A DNA stretch of 64,000 nt. Origin: Symsagittifera roscoffensis (Eukaryota; Xenacoelomorpha; Acoela; Convolutidae). Under the pieces are notes generated by a model, which searched no databases, was not told the DNA's origin, and saw only the letters and a list, made by a program, of their open reading frames with translations. Each line of letters opens with the position of its first letter. Position 1 is the first letter of the stretch. The stretch lies in the NCBI RefSeq assembly GCF_963678635.1, contig NC_087063.1:20652701-20716700 (forward strand), written 5' to 3'. Both the position numbers and the translations under genes were made by a program. Of this stretch, positions 52,907 through 63,880 are shown piece by piece.

Positions 52907-53744
52907 ATGAATTATACATATTACTAATTAATTCAAATATTAGAAACTCACCATTCTTTATCCATGTTTTCTTTAGAATTTTAGCCTTCATCCTAGATCA
53001 TCTGAAAAATTCACAAAAGAAAAATAAAAAATAGCAAACTTCTTCAAAACTGTTTAAGACCCTATTAAATTTTTGCACCAACGATTAAATAAATATAATA
53101 CCAATGCAATAAATTAATTTATAAATTTTTCCCCCACCAGCAGTAAATCTAATAATGATGAAAATTTGTAACTTAATTTCCCCCAACAATTAGCAGTAAA
53201 ATTAAAATTCTATGTAGTAAATTCATAAGAAGCAAATGCAGCACTAACCTTTTGATATTTTCATTCACTCGCATAAAAATTCTATCCAAACTCGCACAGC
53301 TCGCCCACGAAGAATTGTTTAAAATAATGAATTTCAGTTCCAAGCTTTCACACTCGATAACTCTAACACAAGATAACATGTTTCAAACTTTCCTTTAACC
53401 CGGTTGGAAAGGAATTATATACTAAACAAAACTAACCAATGCAGCTTACTAAACACCACAACACATAGCATAACAGCATGACTAAGAAAAGGAAACCAAC
53501 GGTACCCAAACCGGATTAACCCAGTTTAAAACTGGATAATTTATTCTTTTGAAGACTATTATAAAGTCTAAGAAAGAAATAAAAAAACACAAAAAAGTCG
53601 AAAGACAAACCCATACCACAAACAATTTGATTTTTGAAAAAAGGACACAACCAACAAAACATAAGAAAAACCACAACAAACCCAACATAAAACGTTGTCA
53701 CATAACAGGACCTCTCACAAAAACCGCATGCAATCATACTCCCA
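52907..53744 (+). other. 3' noncoding region of the giant element, first part
   Basis: AT-rich, no sense-strand gene. It is alignable with 57,990-58,825 of the second copy but much diverged. Phrases such as ggttggaaaggaatta-tat and ggtacccaaaccggatta are shared. Confidence 0.5.
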
Positions 53745-53832
53745 CTCCTGGCCTAACCCACCAGGAAGGACGTCCTGAGCATGCTCTATAGCCGGCCTAA
53801 CCCACCGTGCTACATCCACGCTTTGTGACCAC
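53745..53832 (+). promoter_or_regulatory. 88-bp ultra-conserved block with twin palindromes
   Basis: This block matches 57,985-57,898 (reverse strand) at all but about three positions, while surrounding non-coding sequence is strongly diverged. It contains two abutting palindromes (aggacgtcct and gagcatgctc) and two direct copies of ggcctaacccacc. Such symmetry suits an RNA or DNA element under selection: export, dimerisation or protein binding. Confidence 0.7.
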
Positions 53833-53959
53833 ACTCCTATTTTTAATAAGAGCTACTCAAGGGTGAGTAACTCTTCAAAATAACTGAACAAAAACAAAAA
53901 GCTTTTGTGAAAACAACTAACTAAAATCATAATTAAAAAATATTAAACTAATAAAAGTT

Positions 53960-54436
53960 TTATAAAATGTAAATTACATTATGCAATACATAGATCAGAA
54001 TACAACACCAAGGACGAACATCCAAAGACAAAACGACCCTACTACACTCGAGAAAGAATGGCCAACTACAATCAATATGCCGCCCACAATCACAACTCAA
54101 AGGATTTAGAGTACGACTTGACTTCGCAGAAAAGGACTTCATTGAACTAGACCAATGACCACCTCGATGTTCAAGTATACGTACAGATCCGAGTAACCAG
54201 GCATCCCCTCCACGCACAATCTCCACGCCATTGCCAGACAAGGTCAAACACAAAGAAGTTCTCACCAATGAAACAGAAAAACCTGACATAGCCAACCATT
54301 CTGAAATCAGATTTGAGTTTGTTGCGAAAACCCAGTCGTTGTCTTGAGAAGACACAATGATTGATTCTGGGACTTCTCTAATAAGAAAACCCAGAAGAAA
54401 TAAGATGTTCGCCAAATACCAACGTCCATCATCCAT
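53960..54436 (-). CDS. Antisense ORF in the 3' region of the giant element (158 aa)
   Basis: A minus-strand frame from ATG 54436. It starts MDDGRWYLANILFLLGFLI, which looks like a short polar start followed by a hydrophobic segment, then a mixed globular-looking sequence. Copy 2 has the equivalent start (plus strand, 57,290) reading MDDGRCYLASII but meets a stop after about 31 codons. Antisense ORFs near the 3' LTR are known in some plant retroelements, but here conservation is weak. It may be a real antisense gene decayed in copy 2, or chance. Confidence 0.35.
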   Translation of the reverse strand: MDDGRWYLANILFLLGFLIREVPESIIVSSQDNDWVFATNSNLISEWLAMSGFSVSLVRTSLCLTLSGNGVEIVRGGDAWLLGSVRILEHRGGHWSSSMKSFSAKSSRTLNPLSCDCGRHIDCSWPFFLECSRVVLSLDVRPWCCILIYVLHNVIYIL

Positions 54437-54481
54437 CTTTCGAATTGCAGAAAAACTATTCTAAAAAACTCTGTAAAACCC

Positions 54482-54488
54482 GGATGGG
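54482..54488 (+). promoter_or_regulatory. Polypurine-like tract before the 3' LTR of the giant element
   Basis: ggatggg ends at the LTR start; copy 2 has agatggg in the same place. It is short but correctly placed. Confidence 0.45.
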
Positions 54489-54898
54489 TGGAACCTGATC
54501 TAAACTACATTTTATGATTGGATAAATTAGATATTTTACCAATGTAAAGTATTTAATATTAACCAATCATGATCCATCTAACTAACAATCCACTTATTTG
54601 TAAGTGCTGAAATTACTTGTAATTTCAGCACCAGAGAGATTTGAATTTAACTTAGAAATTAGTTGAACTCTCCCGAGTACTTCAGCAGCCGCAACAAACC
54701 AGTATACCCTAGATCTATTGAGCCTAGCAGAGACTAGTTAAACAACCTGAGACTAGATAGTATAAGAGTAAGATTAGGATCGGTATTAGACTAAGAAGTT
54801 GCACGAATCTATCCGGCCGAAAATAAGATAGCGTGACGAGCAGACGGTGTACCCTATCCGAAATTACTCTATGAGTTATACCCATCGGTCCTAACTCA
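54489..54898 (+). repeat. 3' LTR of the giant element (410 bp)
   Basis: Same length and ends as 35,975-36,384. It is followed immediately by the ATCA target duplication. Confidence 0.95.
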
Positions 54899-54902
54899 AT
54901 CA
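54899..54902 (+). other. Target-site duplication ATCA, right
   Basis: It matches 35,971-35,974. Confidence 0.85.
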
Positions 54903-55158
54903 GGTAGTGGTCCACAATCGGCAGATTCAGAGCAAAAGGTGGCTTCGAAATCGCTCAATGGTTCTAAAGGTGTGTTCACATTAGAAGAACCACCAACACC
55001 AATCAAGCCAGAAATCTTCACAGGCTCGAGAGTGTCCGTAAGATCATAAAAGCAGACACGTTTTTTTGGCAGCCCACTGCGTCATTCAAAGAAGGCCGTC
55101 AAAAAATCAGCTTCCTCTAAAAACCACCCTACTCAACGCCGCCCCACATTCGCAGTCT
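54903..55158 (+). pseudogene. Relic gypsy Pol C-terminal tail, split by the giant element
   Basis: An open stretch of about 85 codons with one TAA (55,047) contains TRFFGSPLRHSKK, clearly related to KFFGDPLRHS in the Pol tail of gypsy element 1 (about 32,840). Codons immediately left of the giant element (35,897-35,974) are in phase with it once the insertion and one ATCA are discounted. The giant element therefore jumped into an older, different gypsy copy. Confidence 0.55.
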
Positions 55159-55430
55159 AAATTGTAACTCGTGCAATGTCATGCCACATGTTTGTCATAC
55201 CCATTTAAAAATTATAGTTATCAAAATCTGTTTGAATCGATTTAATTTTTAAAAGTTTACATGACTTTAGAATTAAAGAGTTTTGTTTTATATTGTTTTT
55301 TCTAGGATGTTTTTATGCGGTATTTTAGAAAAAGACAACGCTTTCAAAAAACGAATTTTTACAACTGCTAGAGACAGAGCGATTATAAGGTCTGACCTTT
55401 TCCGATATATATGTACCTGATCATTTCAAA

Positions 55431-55554
55431 GAAAATTTTGAGGAGACGTTAACCATGTTCAAAAATACAACAGTTAATCTCACTGATCTCGACGGAATAA
55501 TGAAACAGCTTGCAGTGTCCAACGGAACCTCAATTGGCTGGAGGTTTTTTTAAC
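55431..55554 (+). pseudogene. Possible env C-terminal relic
   Basis: About 40 codons are open to TAA 55,552 (VPDHFKENFEETLTMFKN, then LTDLDGIMKQLAVSNGTS). They lie 270 bases after the pol relic, where an env gene would be. An N-x-T/S pattern is present twice. No family can be assigned. Confidence 0.25.
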
Positions 55555-55559
55555 CTGCT

Positions 55560-56986
55560 ATTTTTGTGAACAAGGTTTTACTCAACGGACTATATTAAAT
55601 AGTGTCTGTGTTTTTGTCTAGTTGTCAACAAATGTCATTCATTTAATCGTACGGAATCTATCAAAGTTTTATTGAATCTGTCCGCATCAATCGGAGTTTT
55701 GGAGATTCTGATACTGAGAACACAATTTATGGCAACCAAACAACAAAAAAAAATTGAAATAAAGAGAACAAGACTGCTCGTATCAGGGCGAAGCCCTGAA
55801 TGTTCCGACTGCCTTTTAAGGTTTATGGAGCAGTAATAACATTAAAAAATTCAATGAAATAAAAAAAAAGAAATTTTTTTTTTCTAAGATGGGAAATTTT
55901 TTATGAAAACCATCCCCCCACACGCCATATAAAGTACAAAAGGATAGATTTCGCTCCTCGTAACATACCAATTATGGTAAATAAGCTTCTTTTAACCAAT
56001 TTGGAACGATTTCTAAGACGGATTAACTCCCCGCTTACGCGTTAATAGCGCGAAATAAATCGCGCGTTAATTGTCCCAAATTGGCCAAAATGGCAATCTT
56101 TAAACCCCCGTAACTTTACATAAAATGTTCGCAGGTGAAATAGTTTTTCAAATTTGAGCTCAGGACAACAATACCTTTCGAATGATATTAAAAAATTCCG
56201 ACAAAAATGGTTACTTAAAAAGTCGAAATTTGTCTGAAGAAAAAAAACCCACCCCGAGCACAAATATTCCGTTACTTTCGTATCGAATTTCGGAACAACA
56301 ACTTCTCACAATGAGCCGATTGTAGTTGAATTATCCCATTGAACAACCCAAAACAACGAATGTTTGAGTTTGAATACAACATTCTGGTGAAAAATTAAGG
56401 TCCAGATACAAGTCGAGCAACTAGCAATGGATACATATTGAATATATTTGCCGTCGACTTAATCAAATATTAACGAAAGCATCACAAATAAAACGAGCGA
56501 TTTTTATTCCAAGTAAAGCGAACAAATTGCAACGACAGAAATTATCTACCTGATACTTTCATATTTACCACAGGACGGTAGAACATCAGATTTTTTAATG
56601 GTGGAGTTGAATAGAACTGAAAGGGTTTGTTTGAAAAGTAAAACTTACTGCGCGTACAATGAATACGATGATACTTTCAAATTAGCAATGAAATATCTAA
56701 TATAAACATCAGCAACTCTTTTGAAAAAGCAAAAAAAGTACAAAAAACAATAAATTTTCTGCAAAAACAAAAAAAACGAGGCTTCAATTTTAATGATAAT
56801 CCCATCTAAATCAATAATTATTTGAAGTTTCTTTTACCTAAAGTTATTGCAGAGTCTTGACCTTTTTTTACAAAACCTTTGAATTTTCGAACAACTTTTG
56901 TTCAATGATTTGTAGGTGTTTTAAAAAACCCTAACAAAGTATCTAAAGCGAACTCATTGTTAATTCAAATTGTCAATTTTCTACAA
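55560..56986. other. Sequence between the two giant elements, nothing recognised
   Basis: No coding region is convincing. A perfect 7-bp hairpin with a 3-base loop (tcagggc-gaa-gccctga) occurs at about 55,785-55,801. Confidence 0.4.
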
Positions 56987-57237
56987 ACTAGTCTCTGCTA
57001 GGCTCAAAAGATCTAGAGTATACTGGCTTATTGTGATTGCTAAAGTTCTCTTGGAGAGGTAACTAATTTCTAAGTTAAATTCAAATCTCTCTGGTATTGA
57101 AATTACAAGTAATTTCAGCACTTACAAATAGGTGGGTTGTTAGTTAGATGGATCGTGATTGGTTAATATTAAATATTTTATAGAGATAAAATATCCAATT
57201 TATAACCAATAAAAAATATAGTCTATATCTGGTTCCA
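56987..57237 (-). repeat. Truncated 3' LTR of the second giant-family copy (251 of 410 bp)
   Basis: Reading minus, TGGAACC starts at 57,237 and similarity to the 410-bp LTR continues for 251 bases, ending at the cctagcagagactagtt segment. The remaining 159 bases are absent and unrelated sequence follows, so no target duplication can be seen. Confidence 0.8.
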
Positions 57238-57897
57238 CCCATCTGGGGTTTACAGAATTTTGAATCTTAGATCTTCTTTCTGTAATGAAGGATGGACGAT
57301 GGTCGTTGTTATTTGGCGAGCATAATTTCCAGTTTCGTTCTTGGAGAAGAAAGCTCCAGGAAGCTGGAGTCATCGATAGTAAGTTGATAGTTATCGTTTG
57401 ACAAAGACTTTGACTGTCAAAGAAAACTATCTGATTTCAAGATGGTTTGCTATGATCGTCTGTTCTTGATTGGTTGTGGAGAACTGTGTTTCGATCTGGT
57501 TTGGGAATGGCGTGAAGATCGTGTTTGGAGGGGATGCCTTGTAACTCGGATCTGTACGTATACTTGAACATCGAGGTGTTCATTGGTCTGATTCAATGAA
57601 GTCCTTTTCTGCGAAGTCAAGTCGTAGTCTAAATCCTTTATGAGTCGTGATTGTGAGCGGCATGTCAGTTGTATTTAGCCATTCTGTAGGTTGAGTGTGA
57701 TGGGGTCGTCTAGTCTTTGGATGCTCGTTTTTTGTAGTTGTTCGTGATCTATATACTGCATGTTATAATTTACTTTTTATAAAATTTTGTTAATTCTAAC
57801 ATAATGATTTTGATTAATTGTTTTCGCAAAAGCGTTTTAGTTTTAGTTAAGTTATATTTAAGAGTTACTCACACTTGAGTACCTCTTGTAAAAATTA
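57238..57897 (-). other. 3' noncoding region of copy 2 with decayed antisense ORF
   Basis: Homologous to 53,833-54,488. The antisense start MDDGR is kept at 57,290 (plus) but the frame stops early, and an extra stretch of about 100 bases is present relative to copy 1. Confidence 0.5.
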
Positions 57898-57985
57898 GTG
57901 ATGTGGTCACAAAGCGTGGATGTAGCACGGTGGGTTAGGCCGGCTATAGAGCATGCTCAGGACGTCCTGTCTGGTGGGTTAGGCC
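57898..57985 (-). promoter_or_regulatory. 88-bp ultra-conserved block, copy 2
   Basis: Reverse complement of 53,745-53,832 with about three changes. Both palindromes and both direct repeats are intact. Confidence 0.7.
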
Positions 57986-58830
57986 AGGAAGGGGAGTCTG
58001 ATTTCGTGCTGGTTTTTTAAGGGGTCCCAATTTGTGTTAACTTTTTTTTATATTATTTTTTGTTTTCCTTTTGTTTCGTTGGTTGTGTCCTTTTCTCAAA
58101 AATCAAATTGTTTTTGGTTTGGGTTTGTCTTGCGACTTTTTGGTGTTTTATTGTTTCTTTTTTTGACTTGGTTATAATCTTCAAAAGAATAAATTATCCA
58201 ATTTTAAGCTGGTTTAATCCGGTTTGGGTACCGTGGGTTTTCTTTTCTCAGTCATGCTGTTAGTTTATGGTTTATGGTGTTTAGTAAGCAGCGTTGGTTA
58301 GTTTGGTTATTATATAATTCCATTCCAACCGGGTTAAAGGAAAAGTGGAAACTTGTTACTGCTTGTTTGAGTTGTTGTTAGTGCCAACTTAAAACTTGAA
58401 TTTATTATTTTAAACTGTTCTTTGTGGGCGAGTTGTAGGATTGTGGACGAATTTCTGATTGTTTGAACAGAAGTTATAGAAAAGGTTAGTTCTGCATTTC
58501 ATTGTATGAATGTACTGCTTTTAAGACTAAATTTTACTGCTTTTGGGATTGAAAAGTATAAATTGATTTTCATCGTATTTAAATCTACTACATTTGGGGA
58601 AATAATTTAGAAATGAATTTATTACTTTGAATTAACTTTTACTGCATCATTTAGTGCTGTTGTTTTAATAGAGTTTAATATGGAAAACAGAGTTTATATT
58701 TTTATTTGTCTTTTCTATTTTTGAAGGGTGATCGTGGTGCGAAGACTAAAGAAAATGCAAATTACTGAATAAAATGGTTAGTTCTATTTTGAATTAGTTA
58801 GTTTGAAAATTATTAAATTCATAGTTACCT
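57986..58830 (-). other. 3' noncoding region of copy 2, second part
   Basis: Diverged counterpart of 52,898-53,744. Includes the donor-like AG|GTAACTA after the ORF5 stop. No gene seen. Confidence 0.45.
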
Positions 58831-60610
58831 TTAGTCGTTGGGGGAAAAACCGTGAGGGAAAACATCGTGAATAGCGCCTGATGTAGTTATTAATTTTGCT
58901 AGTATGCGTATCATACTTTTAGTTTGTAGCAGTGGCCAAAGCAATTGCAGTGCATTTATGGTTTTTAGTTCTTCGGTTGCTACTACAATTTCATGAGGTG
59001 TGTTCTGGATTAGATTGTAAATTTTGTGATTGTATTTAGTGTTGTGGATGAATTCTAAAATGGGTACTTCCATGGGTTGAATATATTCATTCGGAATGAT
59101 CAGGTGTCGGGATTCTTCGTCGTTGAAGGTCTTCGTGAGGGGACAAAATATATACATTTGAGGATGCCTTGGAAGTTAGTATTTTTAATGCAATACGTGA
59201 AGTTTAGAAAAAATGGTGAGCTGTATTTGGAATTAATGAATTGAAATCTGTGGTGAGGTTGTCGTGATGGTGTGTAATTGAAAATGACTTTGGATAAAAC
59301 GATAATAAGTATAAGTATGTGTTTGCTTAGTTCTCAACATGATGTCGTGTGAGCAGTGCAAATCGCGTTCTTTTGGTGTCAGGAAGTGAAAGGTTAGTGA
59401 AAATGTTTGAAATTTTTCGTGAAAGGGTTCATACGCTTGAATGAATGATAGTGATTCTGAAATAATGTGATCATGCTTTTTACCAAGTATGTTAAGTGTG
59501 AATATGTATGATGATTTAATAAAAAACTTTTCTGTGATTTGTGGATTAGCGAATTGATCGTCGTCAAGAAAATGATGTTGATTAGATCTGATGATGTTAT
59601 GATCGTAATATTCAATTGTGTAGTCGTTAGCGCGGGATGCAGTGAACGTTTTTAGTATTTTTTTTTATATCCTACGTATGTAAATTGTCGGGGAGTGAGT
59701 GCTGTGGTTAATCTAAATAGTTCGTCCTTATTTCTTTCAATATCGATAGTGGTGTTATAGAGTGGTAGCGTAAGGGGGTTAGTGAAATTATAACAAGCTG
59801 TCCAATGATGTGTGGGTATTAATACATGTTCATCTACAAAGTGACGTGGTTCAGGGTTAGGGTCGGATTGATTTAGTGTATATTGGGGAAATAAAGGTAG
59901 GGTTATTTGAAGAAAATTCGTAGTATTGGTATGGTCTGGATGGTTGATATCTTCTCGGGCGGTTCCGGGTTTGGATGGTAATGGGTGATTTGGGAATTTA
60001 CGTTTAAAAGTTATTTAAGCACGGTTAGTACTATTGGATGATTCTGTTGAAGTGGATGAATGAGCTAATGATGGAGAATAATCTGAAACTGGTGTAGGTG
60101 TTGGTGGATTTGATGATGTTATTGTTGATGATAATTGGTGAATAGTTAGGGTGTGGGGAGATAGCAATTGTTGTTGGAGTGTTATAAAATTATCTAGTTC
60201 TTCCGAAATTTGAATATTATCTGAGGAGTTGTTGGTGGAGCGTTCATTATTGAATGGGGAGTAGGTTGGGGTTACTTGAGAAGGAGTGTAGGGAGATGTA
60301 TGTTGGCTTTGGGTTTGGATAGGTCGGAAAGTGGGTTTTGAGAAGATTGTTGAGCTGGTCGGGGTATGAGTAGAAGGGGATGGTTCGGAATCTGCGAACT
60401 CAACGGGAGTTTCGATATCAGAATTATTGAATTGTGAAATGGTTGTATAAATTGTGATATCTGAGTTAGTGTCAGAATTCATGCCTGATGATGTGTTAGC
60501 TTGTAGTTAATCAGGTGGCGGAAAAGCAAAAGTTGGATAATAGGGAGTGGATTTTGGAGGTTGGCAGGGTGGGAGTTTGATCGGTGGAGTGATTCAACTT
60601 GTCTGCTCAT
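58831..60610 (-). pseudogene. ORF5 relic of copy 2
   Basis: Starts at ATG 60,610 (ATGA overlap with env) and ends at TAA 58,831. Fragments in several frames keep the Pro/Ser-rich N-terminus (60,482-60,015), the middle (about 59,615-59,394) and the C-terminus (59,157-58,831, ending FPHGFSPND). Multiple indels. Best conservation is at the C-terminus, supporting a real protein there. Confidence 0.75.
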
Positions 60611-62545
60611 CGTTGGCTAAAAAAATGATTATTTTGAGACTGAAAAGTGGTGGTATGGGGCTGTTCAATGATTTGTTCGTTTGTGTCGTCAATTGGCTGG
60701 TGTTGTGTCACTATATGTTGGATGGGGCTTTGTATGTGGCTGGGTCTTAAGTTTGGGGGGTTTGTAATTGCTAAGTTTCGAAAATTTCGTGAGACTAATG
60801 ATAATGATTAAGATGTAGATTTGGCAAATGGGGTGACGTAGGTAATGCGTTTGTATTATTATTATTATTTGAATCATCGTATGTGTTGGGATTTGTTGAT
60901 AGTTTTGTATTATATTCTTTAATTTGTGAATCTAGGAGGATTTTATTTATTGACGATGAAAATATTCCAAAAAATCCTGCAAATAATATGCGTGCTACGC
61001 TGGCTTGTCGGTTTACTTGTGTATGCATTGCCCATGATTTATAGATTCCTTTTAGAAATGAGAAAAGAAATCTAATAAAAATAAACATTGCGTATGAGAT
61101 AGTCAATCTTTCTAAGATGTAATATGGCCATCCTAGAAAGGCTAAAGTTTCGTTTTTGAGATTTACAAAACTAAAAATATTGATAAGTGATATATCTTGT
61201 GGTCGATATTTTTCACCGTTTAAATATATGTAATCTTTGATGTTTTCAAAATATCCGCTGTAATCTTGTGCGTAAATATCTGAAAATCCTGCTGTTTCTG
61301 CAAGTTTTCGTAAATTTCGGTCTATTGATTGTCGTTGTATAGTGTCCATTTGTGTTAGTAGTTCTTGAAACTGTTGTGTTCTAATGTGATGTTGTATAAC
61401 GGATTTAGAATATATACCTATCGATTGTAAATCGATATTTGAATTGCGGGCTATAGCTCGAATGCTTTCAGGTGAAAACTTTTTTAATGGTGGCGTTAAT
61501 GTTGGGTATGGTGTTATTAGATAGTATTTATCTTCGTCGGGATTTAATTGTACAACGTTGTGGCTGTTTTCTGATCCACATGGTACTGCTGTGTCCCAAA
61601 AATGTGTTCGTCTTGAGAGTGTATCAACAAAATATACTTTATTTTTGTAGAATATGGGGATTCTTTTGTAACATCTTTTATCTTCAAAAACGTATAAAGC
61701 TATTGGTGTAGTGTTTTTAATTCTGAGAGAGACATTTCTTGAAAAATTCTGCTTATTGTGTAATCTAGTTTCATGTCTAAATGTATATCATAGTGAATTG
61801 CGCCAAAATATGTGCGGTTCATGAGTGATAGTTCTTGTAATCGTGTAGTATTGGCGTCTTGTGGTTTTAATTTTTCACATATTCTTCCTATGTTTTTCTG
61901 AAATTTTACTGAGACATAAAGGTTTCCGTCGGTAAGTGAATGAGATGTGGCCATAGGGTCTCCAATTAGATGTTCTGTATTGATGTCGAAACCATGTTCG
62001 TATTCAACAAGGATTTCTGAGTACTGTGTTTTGTAAATTGGTTTTTTATATTTACATGCTAGTTCTGTTTCCGGGTATATTTGAAATCATGTTAGTTTGT
62101 TTGCTATATTGTGGAGGGTTCTAAATTTGTTGTTATTGTTTCTGATTTGATCAGGATGGACTTCTTTAAATGGGATTGATTCAATAAAATGTTTTTGGTG
62201 AAATTTAGTCATTCTAGCGTGTATTTTTGCGACTTGAAAAACTGTGCATGTTTCTTCAGGAAACCATACAATGGTTGCTTGTGTGCGTGATGTAGGATCG
62301 CAATATCCTTGGTCATTTTTGCAAGGAAGCCGAATGCCTTGGTAAAGAATTGTGTCGTCTTTTAAATCTCGTGTTAGTTGTACTTTTTCAAGTTGATTTT
62401 TCCAGTCGAAAAACATTATTTCTTGATATCCTTTATTTTTTGTATCTGCTTTGCAATTTGAGGGATCATTGATACCTATATGTGGTATCCAGTGTTTATC
62501 ATGTAGATCGTATGTCAATCTTCCGTGTGTTCCAGCGTCGAGATT
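60607..62545 (-). pseudogene. Env (ORF4) relic of copy 2
   Basis: Begins at a deletion junction (about 62,545), where ORF3 sequence runs directly into the middle of the env ectodomain (HGRLTYDLHDKHW). It continues with an in-frame TGA at about 62,087-62,089 and further shifts near 61,700. The helical and membrane region is preserved at 61,349-60,795 (ARILFAGFFGIFSS), and the frame ends at TGA 60,607. It lacks the signal peptide and about the first 170 residues. It helps define the true env C-terminus of copy 1. Confidence 0.85.
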
Positions 62546-62917
62546 GTTTGGAAAATTTAAAGGGAAAAGTGAACTCTGGGGGTTTGAAAATTTCTGTTTC
62601 TTCGCGGATGTATAATTTGTCTATGTATCTCAGATGTATTTTATTTTTGGCTAATGTGTCTGATTCGATTGAGGTCTTGTTGCAAGGTGGGATATAAGTT
62701 ATATGTTGGTTCACTTAAAGATGCTTGTCGATGAACTGGTTCTATTGGTTCTGATAAGCGTGCGTGTCGTTCTTCAAAAGTGTATGCGTTGTCTTGAAAA
62801 GAAATGCGTGTTGATGGTTGGGGATTGTTTGTAGTTGTAGGTGTTTTTGGACTTTCTTGGGATGTAGTTGGTGGGGGCTGGTTTGGTGGTGGTTGATTAG
62901 CAATTTTGGAAAGTTAT
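62546..62917 (-). pseudogene. ORF3 relic of copy 2
   Basis: The frame following TAA at about 62,907 encodes the same KIA...RISFQDN...TFEERHARLSEP...SEPTYNLYPTL order as ORF3 of copy 1. It then has a stop (near 62,645) and a deletion removing most of the middle, and stops at the junction with env. It again has no ATG at its head. Confidence 0.75.
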
Positions 62918-62934
62918 CTGAATTTTAATTTTTA

Positions 62935-63117
62935 CTATAATATGTGTTTATTATAATGTTCTTCAAAAAAAGTATCAAGAGAATAGTTGGTAGGGCAAAG
63001 GTGACTCTCGCCTTTTTTTGTACATTTGCACATTGTCATGATGTGGGAGATTAAAAAAGTGAGGAAAATTCTGAATAAAAGAAAAATATCTGTTCGACTG
63101 AAAATAATTCGTATCAT
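62935..63117 (-). CDS. Conserved small membrane ORF of copy 2 (60 aa)
   Basis: Homologue of the 58-residue ORF at 47,143-47,319: same MIR-IFSRTDIF start and same CKC turn, first hydrophobic segment kept, second one replaced. It is open although the surrounding genes are broken. Confidence 0.55.
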   Translation of the reverse strand: MIRIIFSRTDIFLLFRIFLTFLISHIMTMCKCTKKGESHLCPTNYSLDTFFEEHYNKHIL

Positions 63118-63127
63118 TTAGATAGAT

Positions 63128-63356
63128 TATACGTATTCGTACCTGTAGATGTGGTCAAAGATTTGGGAGAGTTGGAGATATATTTCAAATAGGGAAAAAA
63201 AATTTAAAAAAGATTGCAAAAAATTATTGAAACTGTTATTAGAGATTCAAAAGTATCAATGAAAAAGTATATCAAAACTTTGAATAAATTGAAAAATTTT
63301 GTGGAGAGGTTTAGACGTTTTTGTTTTATGTGATCAACTGTTATGGAAAGAAGCAT
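63128..63356 (-). pseudogene. Hydrophobic small ORF relic of copy 2
   Basis: ATG at 63,356 (minus). The product is similar in layout to 46,916-47,131 but stops after about 45 codons. The CAG|GTACGA donor-like site downstream is kept at about 63,142. Confidence 0.45.
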
Positions 63357-63369
63357 TTAAGAAATGATT

Positions 63370-63880
63370 CGTTCGTCAAAATTTTTTAAAAGTTTTGAGG
63401 CGAAATTCAAGTGTGGTCGGGTTATTTTTTGATTTTTTGACAAGTGGATTGAGTTTTGTCAAAAATTGTTGAGGGTTTTTTTTCGGTGTTCGGGAGGTCT
63501 TCATAGTATGTTTTTCGTTGTTTTGATAAATGGGGGTATCTTTGGAATATTTGTACTTTAGGGCAAATGATTATGGGTCTTTTATACTTTAGGCTAATTC
63601 GCCATTTAAGGTTGAGGGTTTTTTGGGGTCTGAATTGGGAAAATATTGTTGATTTTTGCATAATCTGATAGGGGAGGGTTATAATATTGAAGTAGTGTTT
63701 ATTTTAATGGTCAAGTTTTAGCAAGTTGCTTATTTTTGACCTGGAGGTTGTAAAATTATAGTTATAGATATACCTGGAGATTAATTTCTATCGGCTAAAT
63801 AAGTTTGTGTCACAGATATAAAGGTGACAATAAACGATTTCTTTTGGCTGAATTTAAACTAGAATTGATCGAGGTTATTT
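63370..63880 (-). other. Pol-env spacer of copy 2
   Basis: Counterpart of 46,322-46,915 with strong divergence; no gene. Confidence 0.5.

Larger units (their letters stand above)
35975..54898 (+). mobile_element. Giant (18,924-bp) env-carrying Ty3/gypsy LTR element
   Basis: Bounded by two LTRs of equal length (410 bp, differing by only a few bases) and a perfect 4-bp target duplication, so both ends are defined. Typical Ty3/gypsy elements are 5-9 kb. This one has at least five larger ORFs plus two small hydrophobic ones, a 1.25-kb leader and a 1.6-kb 3' noncoding region. Near-identical LTRs mean a recent insertion. The 2,748-codon Gag-Pol is intact, while env and ORF5 each carry frameshifts. 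A diverged copy is present on the minus strand from 57,237 onward. Confidence 0.95.

Noticed and set aside
53549-53791. 80-codon plus-strand frame in the 3' noncoding region
   Set aside because: It is low-complexity Lys/Thr-rich, not kept in frame in copy 2, and runs into the conserved non-coding block.
53700-53840. The 88-bp block as a tRNA gene or hammerhead ribozyme
   Set aside because: No cloverleaf with A/B boxes could be laid out, and the CUGANGA...GAAA hammerhead core is absent.
55785-55801. tcagggc-gaa-gccctga hairpin as a terminator
   Set aside because: Rho-independent terminators are not expected in a eukaryote, and no U-tract or gene precedes it.
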